14,463 nucleotides of DNA from Kiritimatiellia bacterium. Its GTDB lineage: Bacteria > Verrucomicrobiota > Kiritimatiellia > RFP12 > UBA1067. The stretch spans positions 1 through 14,463 of the forward strand of contig JAGCJE010000299.1 of NCBI GenBank assembly GCA_017648225.1, read 5' to 3'. Below the pieces are notes generated by a model that was not told the origin of the DNA, did no database searches, and saw only the letters and a list, made by a program, of their open reading frames with translations. The position numbers were made by a program, and so were the translations under genes. Shown here piece after piece: positions 1 to 8,338 of this stretch. How positions within the stretch are numbered: the stretch's first letter is position 1; each line of letters starts with the position of its first letter.

Positions 1-590
1 TGATGAGTTATCTTCTGCCGCGTTATCTTTTCATGATGGGCAATACGGACATCGATTTTGATGATTTCGCCCAGTGGACAGGAAATAATTCAAACGTCTA
101 TGACGCTCTTAACGGAGAGATGATCAACACGTGGGAGGACGTGAAGGGCTTCGTCAACAAGGAAGACGGCGCGACACAACAGGATTACGCAAGAATCGCG
201 AATGTTCCTTCCCAGGCCGTGTGCGCCAGATGGATCGTCAATCTCGCAGGCGAGTGCACAGCCAACCGCAATATGAGGTTTTTCGGCGTCAACATCTGGA
301 ACGGCCAAGGATCGGAATTGCATATAAACAATGTCAATATTGAAATCTTTTCTCACGACAAAAGCACGGCGTATCAATATATTCTCGATGTGGTTACCGT
401 AAAGGACGGCTGGGATCGCGAATTTTACTATTATTCCCCCGCTCCCTATCAGCATTATCAGCTTTGGAGCGCCGGGCCTAACGGGCGCACGTTCCCTCCG
501 TGGGTTGACCGCGCGGAAATAAACGATTCGAGAGCCCATACCCTTATCGGTAAATGGGTCGAGGATGATATTGTCGGCTTAAAAGAATAA
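1..590 (+). CDS. Pseudopilin-like protein, C-terminal part (5' end outside window)
   Basis: This reading frame is open from the window edge to a TAA at 588-590. An ATG at position 3 would give 195 residues, but that protein has no prepilin signal. Its C-terminus carries SAGPNGR followed some 25 residues later by VEDDI. This resembles the C-terminal loop of GspG-type pseudopilins, where SxGxDG...DDI-like segments bind calcium. I therefore read it as the globular part of a pseudopilin whose N-terminal methylation motif lies upstream. The alternative is a complete gene starting at 3, overlapping an upstream TGA (1-3) as TGATG, a junction type also seen at 3683-3687. It lies 12 bases upstream of the next pseudopilin, so it belongs to the same cluster. 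Pseudopilin membership is moderately sure; the exact role is unknown. Confidence 0.6.
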   Translation, partial: MSYLLPRYLFMMGNTDIDFDDFAQWTGNNSNVYDALNGEMINTWEDVKGFVNKEDGATQQDYARIANVPSQAVCARWIVNLAGECTANRNMRFFGVNIWNGQGSELHINNVNIEIFSHDKSTAYQYILDVVTVKDGWDREFYYYSPAPYQHYQLWSAGPNGRTFPPWVDRAEINDSRAHTLIGKWVEDDIVGLKE

Positions 591-602
591 AAAGGGCGTT
601 TT

Positions 603-1214
603 ATGAAAAAAGGTTTTACATTGATAGAAATTCTCGTTGTTATCGCCATATTGGGCGTTTTGATGTCGATTTTCGTTTTCGCTTTCCGCAAGGCTCCCGA
701 CCAGGCGAAGAAAGCCGTTTGCGAAGATTACGTCCAGCAGGTCGCCACGGCGATTGAAAGCTGTATCAATGAAGGAACTCCCGCCGTCAGGAAACTTTAT
801 GAAGAAGGCAGCGACGGCGAAGGGGTACTTGACGCTGAAGCCGCGTATGTGCTGGCGTCGAAACTCGGTTGCGAAAAGGATGCGTCCGGCCGCAAGCTTT
901 CGGGGCACGACCGCTTCGGTATAGTTACGCCGTGGGCTAAAGATGTCATAAAAGACGGCGGTTCATCGTGCAGTCTGTCCACCGAAGTTCCGACCGGCGG
1001 AACCGTAAGAGATCACCGATTGTATTATGCGATCGCGACCGACGACGATGAGGACAGCGGTATCGTTACGGCCAACGTCGGCGGCGAAGAGGTTCGCATC
1101 AGAGCCGGCGTCGCGGTGTGGTGTGCGGGAGCCGACGGTAAGCTGGAGCCGTATTCCAAAGGCCGCAAGGGCGATGACGTCTACAGCTGGTCATACGAAA
1201 AAACAGTCAGATGA
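603..1214 (+). CDS. GspG-like pseudopilin with prepilin-type N-terminal methylation motif
   Basis: This 203-residue protein starts MKKG^FTLIEILVVIAILG, a class III prepilin signal: cleavage after Gly4, Phe as mature residue 1 and Glu at mature +5. The following hydrophobic helix reaches about residue 28. Near the C-terminus CAGADG (174-179) and GDDVYSW (190-196) match the pattern of the GspG calcium-binding loop. In known systems such subunits are processed by a prepilin peptidase and polymerise into a periplasmic pseudopilus or a type IV pilus. Five cysteines (40, 54, 90, 123, 174) could allow disulfides in the periplasm. An AAGGG at 592-596 serves as ribosome binding site. The stop overlaps the next start as ATGA. 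The prepilin class is very sure; the GspG-like assignment is inferred from the C-terminal motif. Confidence 0.85.
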   Translation: MKKGFTLIEILVVIAILGVLMSIFVFAFRKAPDQAKKAVCEDYVQQVATAIESCINEGTPAVRKLYEEGSDGEGVLDAEAAYVLASKLGCEKDASGRKLSGHDRFGIVTPWAKDVIKDGGSSCSLSTEVPTGGTVRDHRLYYAIATDDDEDSGIVTANVGGEEVRIRAGVAVWCAGADGKLEPYSKGRKGDDVYSWSYEKTVR

Positions 1215-1786
1215 AAATGAAAAAAGCTTTTACGTTGCTGGAGCTGATGGTGGTTCTGGCTATTATCGGGATACTTCTCGGTATAGTCATGGCTGTCGCG
1301 TCGTCTTCAATCCAGTGGGCGCGTGACTCTAAGGCGAGAGCCCTGTGCAAAGTCGTTCAGGCGGGTATCGAGGAATATAAGGCCCAGAAGGATAAGTGGC
1401 CTCATATCGACGATCAGCTTTCCAATCTTACAAGCAGCAACCGTACGAATAAAGACGGTTACAAGGAGGAGCATGACGCGGCGCGCTACCATCTTACCGG
1501 AGAAGAGGTTCGCAACGTGATCAGAACCGTTATCGAGGATTCCGTCAAGGACAGCAGTCCGATGATGGATTTTTCGAAGCTTTATGTTTCGCGCTCGCCG
1601 GGTAACGCGGGAAGCGAAGCGTACGGATATGATTTCTGGGACGCCGTCAAGGGCGCTAAGAAAAGAAGCCCGATGGACATAAATGAAATGTATTTCGGCT
1701 ACCCCGAGACTTATAACGGCTATTTCCGCAGTTTTAGAATAGTATATTCAATTCCGACAGATTCATTGGAGGTAACGAGACAATGA
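1211..1786 (+). CDS. GspG-like pseudopilin, prepilin-type N-terminal motif
   Basis: This 191-residue protein begins MKMKKA^FTLLELMVVLAIIG. The residue before the predicted cleavage site is Ala rather than the usual Gly, and Glu11 is mature +5. The membrane helix spans about residues 7-30 and is followed by an amphipathic stretch including IEEYKAQKDKWP (53-64), typical of the helix-to-globule junction in GspG/PilE-type subunits. The C-terminal half does not show the SAGPDG loop of its neighbours and I do not recognise it. The ATG at 1211 overlaps the upstream stop (ATGA) and has no clear Shine-Dalgarno sequence, which suggests translational coupling; an in-frame ATG at 1217 is a second possible start. 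Prepilin-like is sure, subunit type uncertain. Confidence 0.83.
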   Translation: MKMKKAFTLLELMVVLAIIGILLGIVMAVASSSIQWARDSKARALCKVVQAGIEEYKAQKDKWPHIDDQLSNLTSSNRTNKDGYKEEHDAARYHLTGEEVRNVIRTVIEDSVKDSSPMMDFSKLYVSRSPGNAGSEAYGYDFWDAVKGAKKRSPMDINEMYFGYPETYNGYFRSFRIVYSIPTDSLEVTRQ

Positions 1787-2649
1787 AACGCGGTTTTACC
1801 CTGATGGAACTGTTGATCGTAATCGCCATCATGGCGCTTATGGGTTCGCTTACGGTTGCAGGCTACAAGCAGATGAAGCGCGGCATGGAAGAGCGCAGCG
1901 TTATGGACAACGTCAATCAGTTCGTCCGTGCCGCATATCAGCGCGCTCAGATAGACCGGCAGAACGTAGTCGTTTATTTCTGGAACGAAACGATCAAGAA
2001 CGAAACCGCCGATTCCTTTGCCGTCGTCGTCGGAAAGGCGATCGCCGTGCGTCAGCATGGGCGCGTGACATTTACGGAATCGGACTTCATCTGCGACGAG
2101 TTCGGAGATCTGGAGTTTAAAAACGTGGCGTTCGCATCTCCGACAGAATCGGAGGAGCAGTCTTCCTCGACGTCATCCTCGGCTGGTAAGAAAAAGGGCG
2201 GCTTGAGGCTTTATAAAGTGGGCGGCAGCGATGAAAACAGGCCTGACTGGTCGATCGTTGCCGAAGAGACGCAGTTAAGAGACGGCGAAGGCGTTAACGA
2301 AGACATGCTTCTATCCGGAACCCAGAAGCTGATTCGTCTTTACGGCTTTAGAGAGGTCGACGACACCCAATCTTCCGGATGGAAGGTCGGTGACGCTTAC
2401 GGTTTTGAATGCGGCGCGATTACGCTGCCCGAGGGATACACGTTCGGTAAAAATTACTCTACAAGCACTTCTGAGCCGATCGACAGCCAAAGTTATCAGG
2501 TTATGCTCTTTAAACCCGGTACGCCGGGCTCCAATTCCGGCAGCGGCAAGGATACGATTGAAATTTTCAACCTTCGTCCGGGTAAAGGCGGCCAGCTTAC
2601 CGCCAAAAGCATCGGAACGACTCAAAAGCCTACGGAAAGTCTGGAATAA
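1783..2649 (+). CDS. GspH/FimT-like pseudopilin
   Basis: This 288-residue protein starts MKRG^FTLMELLIVIAIMALMG, with cleavage after Gly4 and Glu at mature +5. The segment after the helix, FVRAAYQRAQIDRQNVVVYF (47-66), looks like the start of the GspH/FimT globular domain, where a long helix of Ala, Arg and Gln leads into a beta strand. GspH proteins are usually shorter, around 150-200 residues. The extra length includes a Ser-rich linker (SSSTSSS, 127-133) followed by KKKGG. GspH is a minor pseudopilin in the tip complex. A strong GGAGGT at 1768-1773 precedes the ATG, which also overlaps the preceding stop as ATGA. The next gene starts 2 bases after this stop. Prepilin identity is sure; the H-type call rests on the N-terminal third. 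Confidence 0.8.
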   Translation: MKRGFTLMELLIVIAIMALMGSLTVAGYKQMKRGMEERSVMDNVNQFVRAAYQRAQIDRQNVVVYFWNETIKNETADSFAVVVGKAIAVRQHGRVTFTESDFICDEFGDLEFKNVAFASPTESEEQSSSTSSSAGKKKGGLRLYKVGGSDENRPDWSIVAEETQLRDGEGVNEDMLLSGTQKLIRLYGFREVDDTQSSGWKVGDAYGFECGAITLPEGYTFGKNYSTSTSEPIDSQSYQVMLFKPGTPGSNSGSGKDTIEIFNLRPGKGGQLTAKSIGTTQKPTESLE

Positions 2650-2651
2650 TC

Positions 2652-3203
2652 ATGAAAAAAGCATTTACGTTGATGGAGGTCAATCTCGCCATGCTTATCA
2701 TGGCGGGCGGTGTTCTTTCCGTTCTGGGACTTTATTCTCTGGGTTACCGCGAGTCCTCCCAGAGCTGCGACGATGTCGCGTCGGCCGCATACGCGGAGGC
2801 TGTCGTAAGCCCGCTTACCATAGCGCTTTCGGCGACCAATCTGAAATGGAGCAGTTTCAGAGAATTGGAAAATTATCCGTCCGCCGATGGGTGGGGCGCG
2901 TACATCAATAAAAGTGACGGAACAATAATCTCAAACCCGGAGTCCGAAGCCCGAGAGGTGTTTGACAGCGTAATGGGCAGGCTTCAGTTCGAGGGATCGG
3001 CGAATCTTCCCGTCAGCACGTTGCCGACGGATTCCGCCAACGGACTCAAGGCGGGGCTCGTGGTTCTGCACGAACGCGACAGCTCCATCGTCAGAATCGG
3101 CTTCAGAGCGACCAAAAAACCGGCTGAACTTCTATCGATGCCTCTTTATTACACCGAGGTCAGATTCCAGGGTGTCGTCGACGATAACGGGGGATCGAAA
3201 TGA
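2652..3203 (+). CDS. GspI/PilV-like pseudopilin
   Basis: This 183-residue protein begins MKKA^FTLMEVNLAMLIMAGG, with Ala before the predicted cleavage and Glu at mature +5. The helix VNLAMLIMAGGVLSVLGLYS resembles GspI and PilV minor pseudopilins, which commonly read FTLxEVLxAxxIxxxGxL. The globular part ends with PLYYTEVRFQGVV (164-176), a beta-rich segment ahead of a short charged tail. In type II secretion GspI nucleates the tip complex with GspJ and GspK; the two following genes include a J-like and a K-like protein, which supports the same role here. The start has only a weak GGA upstream and sits 2 bases after the previous stop, so coupling is likely. The stop overlaps the next ATG as ATGA. 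Confidence 0.8.
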   Translation: MKKAFTLMEVNLAMLIMAGGVLSVLGLYSLGYRESSQSCDDVASAAYAEAVVSPLTIALSATNLKWSSFRELENYPSADGWGAYINKSDGTIISNPESEAREVFDSVMGRLQFEGSANLPVSTLPTDSANGLKAGLVVLHERDSSIVRIGFRATKKPAELLSMPLYYTEVRFQGVVDDNGGSK

Positions 3204-3685
3204 AACGAGGCTTTACGATAATTGAAATGCTCGTTGCGAGCCTTCTTTTGGGAATGCTCGTCTCTATTCTTACCATGATGTTCAGCCAGTCGTCGATTTC
3301 GTGGCGTACGGGTTCCGCCACCATTGCCGATCTTGATGAGGTCAGGGGAAATATAGGCGCGCTTAAGGAAGAGTCGGACAACGTTTATATCTGGAACAAC
3401 GAGGCATACCGCATCGTGGGCCTTTGGGATGAAAACGGCCAGCTTCGTCAACGGGCGTGGGACGTTGAAGGCGCGTCAGACGCTCCTCATGTTGAGTTTT
3501 TGAATTCAGAAGGTCTCGGAGACGATACGAAACTGAACGATTTCAAGCCTCTTTCGGTCGGCAGCGCGAAGGCGGGCCGTAAATTCAAGCCCTACAGCGT
3601 TAACGTTAAAAGCGCAGGGCCCAACAGAAATTTCCGCGACTATGACGATATCTGGAGCTATCCGAATTATCTGGAGATAAGGTGA
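3200..3685 (+). CDS. GspJ-like pseudopilin with GspG-like C-terminal loop
   Basis: This 161-residue protein starts MKRG^FTIIEMLVASLLLGML, with cleavage after Gly4 and Glu at mature +5. FTIIEMLVAxxLxGxLVxxL followed by SQSSISWRTG is typical of GspJ minor pseudopilins, and its position after the I-like gene fits. Its C-terminus, however, has SAGPN (138-142) and YDDIWSYP (148-155), which looks like the GspG loop and not the usual GspJ end; GspJ proteins are also generally longer. It may be a shortened or chimeric subunit. GGGGGA at 3189-3194 is a good ribosome binding site 5 bases before the ATG. Its TGA (3683-3685) overlaps the next start as TGATG. Prepilin-like is sure; J-type is likely. Confidence 0.8.
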   Translation: MKRGFTIIEMLVASLLLGMLVSILTMMFSQSSISWRTGSATIADLDEVRGNIGALKEESDNVYIWNNEAYRIVGLWDENGQLRQRAWDVEGASDAPHVEFLNSEGLGDDTKLNDFKPLSVGSAKAGRKFKPYSVNVKSAGPNRNFRDYDDIWSYPNYLEIR

Positions 3686-4149
3686 TGAGATTCGTTAAAA
3701 AAGGTTTTACGCTCGTTGAAGTGCTGGTCGTACTATTTGTGATCGGCATGATAATGGCCATTATGACGACATCGTTCATGTCGGCCCAGGAAAAAGCGAA
3801 ACTTGAAAAGGCCGAGGCCGAAGTCAGGTCGATTCACGAGGCCATCTTGTCATATCAGAACTTTGACGAGGATCATGAACTTCCCACGATGAAAGATCAG
3901 GATGCCGATAAAACCACGCTCGGCTTTCTGCTCGGCGACGGAGGTTCGAACGACGCCGGTAAGATTCCGGCGACATTGATGGCTCAGATCGAAAGCGACG
4001 GGTCAATACGAGATCCCTGGGGTACGCCTTACAAAGTGTCGATTTCTGAAGGTAACGCCGATATTAAGATTTCGAGCAAGGCGTCAAATATGAAAACGGG
4101 TTATCATTTACCAAATTTCTATAGGCTTTCGGCGGAGGAGCGCAAATGA
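3685..4149 (+). CDS. GspG-like pseudopilin (DPWGTPY type)
   Basis: From ATG 3685 the product has 154 residues and begins MRFVKKG^FTLVEVLVVLFVIG, with cleavage after Gly7 and Glu12 at mature +5. The helix is followed by KAKLEKAEAEVRSIHEAILSY (residues 38-58), the amphipathic segment typical of major pseudopilins. RDPWGTPYKVSI (109-120) matches the DPWGxPY motif of GspG family proteins. The C-terminal segment TGYHLPNFYRLSAEER is not part of standard GspG. A GTG at 3682 would add one residue, but GGAG (3673-3676) is better spaced (8 bases) for ATG 3685, which overlaps the previous stop as TGATG. Of the pseudopilins here, this is the clearest candidate for a major-type subunit. Its stop overlaps the giant K-like gene as ATGA. 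Confidence 0.84.
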   Translation: MRFVKKGFTLVEVLVVLFVIGMIMAIMTTSFMSAQEKAKLEKAEAEVRSIHEAILSYQNFDEDHELPTMKDQDADKTTLGFLLGDGGSNDAGKIPATLMAQIESDGSIRDPWGTPYKVSISEGNADIKISSKASNMKTGYHLPNFYRLSAEERK

Positions 4150-7100
4150 AAAAATTCAATTCGAGATCGGGAAGCGCGCTTCTTATTGTTCTTGGAATGC
4201 TGACATTCCTGATTGTTTCGGCTGTTGGGTTCGCAACATATATGCGTTACGGCCGACTCCCGTCCAGTCAGTTGAGAAGAACCGTTTCCAGCCGACAGCT
4301 GGTTAAGGCCGCCACGGCAAGAGCGATCGATGAAATCGATCAGGCGATCAACAACAACCCCCATCCCAACGTCGGAACGCTTCCTGTCGACGGCCGAAAC
4401 AGAAATATCTGGTACGGTCGCGTATTTACGGGGACGAATATAGTCGACAGCGCCGACGGCGGAGGATCAAATTCCCAGAACAAGGATGGTTCCGGTGCCG
4501 CTTCGTACGGCGAAACGGTTTCTCCCCTCTGTCTGGAGGCTTTGGCTTATATCCCGCCCGTCCTGATAAACGAGGCGAGATATTATTCGCGCATGACGCC
4601 TACGGCTATGTGGAAGACGTTCGACTTCGAGGCGGGCCGCTACGCGTTTATGGCTCTTGACGTCTCCGATTATTTTGACGTCAACAGGCTTTTCGCCAAC
4701 AGAAAGCGTTCGTCCGCTCCGAATCAGCGCATTTCTCTTTCGTATCTCTTTGAGCAATACAGTAGGAACAACGATCATAACGGTCTTGGCGAAGGGGCGG
4801 ACAAGTGGGACGAGTTCATGAAGGATTTTCGTACGGTAAAGGAGGATACCGGCGAAATCTCTTTTGAGAACACGTATCCTCTGATATCGCTCGCCGATTT
4901 GAATCTCGCAATCGGCGATAAGGAAATAGGCGGGTTTATAAGTCCGTTCTGCCGCTATCTGAAAAATCCCGGCGGGAACGGTTTTTATAATCTGAACGAA
5001 AATCCAGAGGCCGACGCGAGGCTTAAACGCATGACCTTCGTCACCGACGGACTCTTTCCGAAAACGGAACGTAAAAATGGTTCGTCTAACGGTTCCAACG
5101 GCAATGCGGCCAATTCCAGCGGGAAGGTTTACGATCTTGCGGATGAAAAGACGCAGCCGTTTGACGTCAAGCGCCTTTCAGATGTGAAATTCAATGCAAG
5201 CGCATTGTCCGAGACGCTTATGACTCAGAATCATACGGGTGACGCTAAAAATGAGTGGTACAAACTTTTGAGTGTGATCGGTTGCGTGTCTCTTTACGAT
5301 TATCTCGACGCAGATAAGGCGCCTCTTTCAATCGCCTTGCCTACTGTTGAGCGCTTCCCCATGATTTGCGGAATTCAACCCGATATCCGCGATGTCAAAA
5401 TCGGAATCGAGAAAACCGTTACGCCCGCCGGCGATGAGACTTCCTCCGAGTTCCCAGGGGCCGAGGCCGCTGCCGACGGTACAAGATGGGTTGAAGTGAC
5501 ATTGCGTTATATGCTTAAAAGGGATATTTTTCAGCAGGGCATGGATTCAAGTTCTGTTCGAGTGCTTACCGTTTTCCCGTTTGCACGTAAAGACGATAAT
5601 GACGGAAAGTTCGAACTCGACGGACGGATGTCCTTGTTTTTCTCATCTGAGGAAATGGGATTGAGAACCGGTGACGGCGCAAAGAACGGAGGGGATCTTA
5701 TTCATCTTGAAAAGGAGATCGCCGATTCGGCTATCGACAAGGAAAAAGGTCTTATGAACATCAAGTTTGAACTTCCTTCTTCATCCGAACTTAAACCGTC
5801 AGGAAGCATCAGCGCGGAGATTGAAGCCGTTAAAAAGGTCGATATTCCTGTCGGTCAGCAAGCAAGAAATATATCTTCCGCGTTCTCAGAAGAAGGCAAT
5901 GAATTGCTTAAAGTCGTTTATCGCTGGCAGCAAACTTCTCGTAAAGACCCGCAGAGCGGAATTGTAACATGGGAGCCTTCTTTAGAAACTGTAATGCAGC
6001 GGAAAGATCCGAACGATATTCAATTAGCGGCGACTGCGTTTCCCGCTTTGAAGTCAGACGGGTCGAAAGATTCCGATTTTGACGCCGGAAATCTCAAAAA
6101 TCTGGTGATGGGCGGAAAAGAACTTTACCTTAACAGTGCCTTTTGGTTTCGTGTTAAACAGGCGGACGGCGACAAGAAGGTGGTTGATATGGTGCCCGCG
6201 TGCGTGGAGGATGATAATATTCAAAACGGCGTGAATGCTTCCAGCGCACTGGCAGGTTTGGGGCCGAGGGTTCTTGGCGGCTCGCCGTTTCCGCTGCTTA
6301 AGTTCAAAACGGGGATAACTCTTAATTTTTCGATAGAAGAGCTTGATAAAATGGCTAAGGACGGCGAAGGCGGCAAAGAGTTGACATTTGCGCCGAGAGC
6401 CGCCATTGTCGCTGATCCCCGATATAATTATGCGCCGGAAGAATGGTTCGGTGTCGACCAGTCGCTCAGCGAGGACGTTTGGGTTCAGAACAACAGGGCG
6501 AAAGACAGAGGCAACGGTCGTGACGGCGATATTTTCATGTCGACGAGCGATTCCGGTTATCTGCAAAGCATATATGAATTGGCGTTTTTGCCACGTCTGA
6601 CGGATTTAAGTCTCAATGGTCAAAGTACGCCCAAGAATTTTGTCGCGGATTTCAACCGTAAGGACCTGCCCGCTTCGTTCGAGGAGACGAGGAACAACGC
6701 TCTCGCATGGCGTACCTACGATCCTTTCAGGTACGACAAAGATGCATTCAAGGATCTTCCGTTCGTCAACGAGGGCAGCGGCTTCAAGGTGAACCCGTAT
6801 TCCGATTCCGTTAATGTAATGATGGCGGTTTTTGCCAATACCCCCCTCGGATGGACTCAGGCCTCCACCAATAAGATTGAAGGGATGAAGGTCGATTATA
6901 CGAGTCTTGATATGGAGGAGTTTAATAAAAAGTACGCTTTCAACGCGTATTCCACCGACAAGAGCGCGGTTATTCCGTGGGAGGTTCTGGAGAAGGTCGC
7001 CGAGAATATGATCGCCGCGGTCAAGAGTTCTAATCAGGGCGGCCAGTCCAAGGATTGGGAAGACGTATTCCTGGAAGATTTGGGGTGGGATAACACTGAA

Positions 7101-7409
7101 GAGAACAAATTCCTCGGCATTGAATCTTCCAATAACTCAAACGTCAAGTTGTGGGGTATTGACAAGAAATTCCTTTACGGCTTCTGGAAAGACTGCTTCG
7201 CCGTCAAGCAGCAGCTCTTCCTCGTCTTTGTCCGTGCGGAACCCACCATGATGGGCAGCGGCGCCTCGGGTCATGCGCCGCCGCAGTTGGGCGGGAAGGC
7301 CGTCGCTCTCGTCTGGCGCGATCCCACGCCTTCACGGTCCGCAACAGGAGATTCCAGGAGAGCTGTTCCGCATAAAACGAGAGTTCTCTTTTACAGACAG
7401 TTTGAATAA
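4146..7409 (+). CDS. Very large GspK-like / Verru_Chthon cassette protein A-like pseudopilus tip protein
   Basis: This protein has 1087 residues, about three times the usual length of GspK. It begins MKKFNSRSG^SALLIVLGML with a hydrophobic helix to about residue 33, the GspK/PilX pattern of a prepilin-like leader without Glu at mature +5 (Ile occupies that place). ALDVSDYFDVNRLF (170-183) resembles the GspK segment that normally reads like D-x-x-G-x-x-N-L-N. A Gly/Ser/Asn-rich linker lies near residues 310-328. The C-terminus has FLVFVRAEPTMMGSG and APPQLGGKAVALVWRD, which I associate with large PVC cassette proteins, though this is from memory. In type II secretion GspK caps the fibre; a tip role here is inference. 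GGAGGAG at 4134-4140 is a strong ribosome binding site, and the ATG overlaps the upstream stop (ATGA). Confidence 0.75.
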   Translation: MKKFNSRSGSALLIVLGMLTFLIVSAVGFATYMRYGRLPSSQLRRTVSSRQLVKAATARAIDEIDQAINNNPHPNVGTLPVDGRNRNIWYGRVFTGTNIVDSADGGGSNSQNKDGSGAASYGETVSPLCLEALAYIPPVLINEARYYSRMTPTAMWKTFDFEAGRYAFMALDVSDYFDVNRLFANRKRSSAPNQRISLSYLFEQYSRNNDHNGLGEGADKWDEFMKDFRTVKEDTGEISFENTYPLISLADLNLAIGDKEIGGFISPFCRYLKNPGGNGFYNLNENPEADARLKRMTFVTDGLFPKTERKNGSSNGSNGNAANSSGKVYDLADEKTQPFDVKRLSDVKFNASALSETLMTQNHTGDAKNEWYKLLSVIGCVSLYDYLDADKAPLSIALPTVERFPMICGIQPDIRDVKIGIEKTVTPAGDETSSEFPGAEAAADGTRWVEVTLRYMLKRDIFQQGMDSSSVRVLTVFPFARKDDNDGKFELDGRMSLFFSSEEMGLRTGDGAKNGGDLIHLEKEIADSAIDKEKGLMNIKFELPSSSELKPSGSISAEIEAVKKVDIPVGQQARNISSAFSEEGNELLKVVYRWQQTSRKDPQSGIVTWEPSLETVMQRKDPNDIQLAATAFPALKSDGSKDSDFDAGNLKNLVMGGKELYLNSAFWFRVKQADGDKKVVDMVPACVEDDNIQNGVNASSALAGLGPRVLGGSPFPLLKFKTGITLNFSIEELDKMAKDGEGGKELTFAPRAAIVADPRYNYAPEEWFGVDQSLSEDVWVQNNRAKDRGNGRDGDIFMSTSDSGYLQSIYELAFLPRLTDLSLNGQSTPKNFVADFNRKDLPASFEETRNNALAWRTYDPFRYDKDAFKDLPFVNEGSGFKVNPYSDSVNVMMAVFANTPLGWTQASTNKIEGMKVDYTSLDMEEFNKKYAFNAYSTDKSAVIPWEVLEKVAENMIAAVKSSNQGGQSKDWEDVFLEDLGWDNTEENKFLGIESSNNSNVKLWGIDKKFLYGFWKDCFAVKQQLFLVFVRAEPTMMGSGASGHAPPQLGGKAVALVWRDPTPSRSATGDSRRAVPHKTRVLFYRQFE

Positions 7410-7432
7410 ACTTTATCGATAGAAAGGTCGTT

Positions 7433-8335
7433 ATGAAAAAGGGTTTTACTTTAGTTGAGATTCTGGTCGTCATCGGCATCATCGGGCTTATCATGGCCTC
7501 GCTTATTTATTTCTTCGGCAGCACCGAGTCCGCACGTTCGGCCGAGTGTCTTGTAAACATGAAGAATCTCGCCAACGCGGTCCAGGACGCGAGAGCCTCG
7601 ACGGGTTCGGTCATGCGTTATCCGCTTGCGGGTTCGCAGGAGGGCCGCAAGACGAATTACGGAGAGCGCGACAGCTTTGTCGAATATCCCGGGTGGATCA
7701 GCTGGAATTCTCAGGGCGCCTACAGAACCAAGCCCCGTGAACACATTTCTAGTTCCTCGTGGCTGACGTCCGCCTATTGCCAGGACGAAGAAACGCGCGA
7801 GTATTGCATTACTAACGGAGCGCTTTACAGGTATGTGAAGAATTACAAGACTTACGTCTGTCCTGGACACGTTAAAAAAATGCCGAACGACCAGCGTCCG
7901 GCGTGGAGTTACGTGATGAACGGACGTTTCGGATACGATCATTCCGAGGGCGCTTATGAAACGGCTCCGTCCGATGCGCATCCCGGGCTTGATATCGATT
8001 CCGAGGCGTCGAGGATGGCGCATAAGACGCTTCTTTTCGCAGAACTTCAGTGGGAGGATTATACCGAAAACAAGCCCGATTTTTCAGCCAGCACCGGTTT
8101 TAGGAACGACTGTACGCTTCAGTACAACGATGAAGACGGCGGCGAAATGATCGGTTTCAACCACAAGGACGGCAAGGACATCGTAGCTCATATCGTATTT
8201 GCCGACGGGCATGTTGATAAAATCGTTTATCCGAAGAAGGGGCTAAGCGCCAACGAGTTGAAGAAGTTGACCGAGTTCCTCTGCACCGGGACGGATTATG
8301 AAATCCGCGACGGCTCCGTCAAAGAGATTGACTGA
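7433..8335 (+). CDS. DUF1559-like pseudopilin with H-xn-DG C-terminal motif
   Basis: This 300-residue protein begins MKKG^FTLVEILVVIGIIGLI, with cleavage after Gly4 and Glu at mature +5. After the helix, ECLVNMKNLANAVQDA (38-53) matches the conserved Cys-x-x-N-x-K/Q-L segment of DUF1559 and related pseudopilins that are expanded in Planctomycetes, Lentisphaerae and Verrucomicrobia. YVCPGH (141-146) and FADGHVDKI (256-264), preceded by GFNHKDG (241-247), resemble the family's CPSD and H-x9-DG motifs, although the spacing from His244 to the DG is longer than nine. Function of the family is largely unknown; members carry a prepilin leader and are probably exported. A 23-base gap with AAAGG (7423-7427) separates it from the GspK-like gene. 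The response regulator follows after 3 bases. Confidence 0.82.
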   Translation: MKKGFTLVEILVVIGIIGLIMASLIYFFGSTESARSAECLVNMKNLANAVQDARASTGSVMRYPLAGSQEGRKTNYGERDSFVEYPGWISWNSQGAYRTKPREHISSSSWLTSAYCQDEETREYCITNGALYRYVKNYKTYVCPGHVKKMPNDQRPAWSYVMNGRFGYDHSEGAYETAPSDAHPGLDIDSEASRMAHKTLLFAELQWEDYTENKPDFSASTGFRNDCTLQYNDEDGGEMIGFNHKDGKDIVAHIVFADGHVDKIVYPKKGLSANELKKLTEFLCTGTDYEIRDGSVKEID

Positions 8336-8338
8336 TAA

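Noticed and set aside
3..590. Reading the first gene as a complete 195-residue protein starting at ATG 3.
   Set aside because: It lacks the prepilin leader expected from its GspG-like C-terminus; truncation by the window edge is simpler, although the TGATG overlap leaves some doubt.
606..3710. Exact repeats such as AAAAAAGGTTTTAC at 606-619 and 3697-3710.
   Set aside because: They encode the same KKGFT prepilin leader in paralogous genes and are explained by protein conservation, not by a mobile or regulatory repeat.
5767..5967. Short + strand open frame inside the giant GspK-like gene.
   Set aside because: It is an out-of-frame shadow without ribosome binding site or recognisable product.
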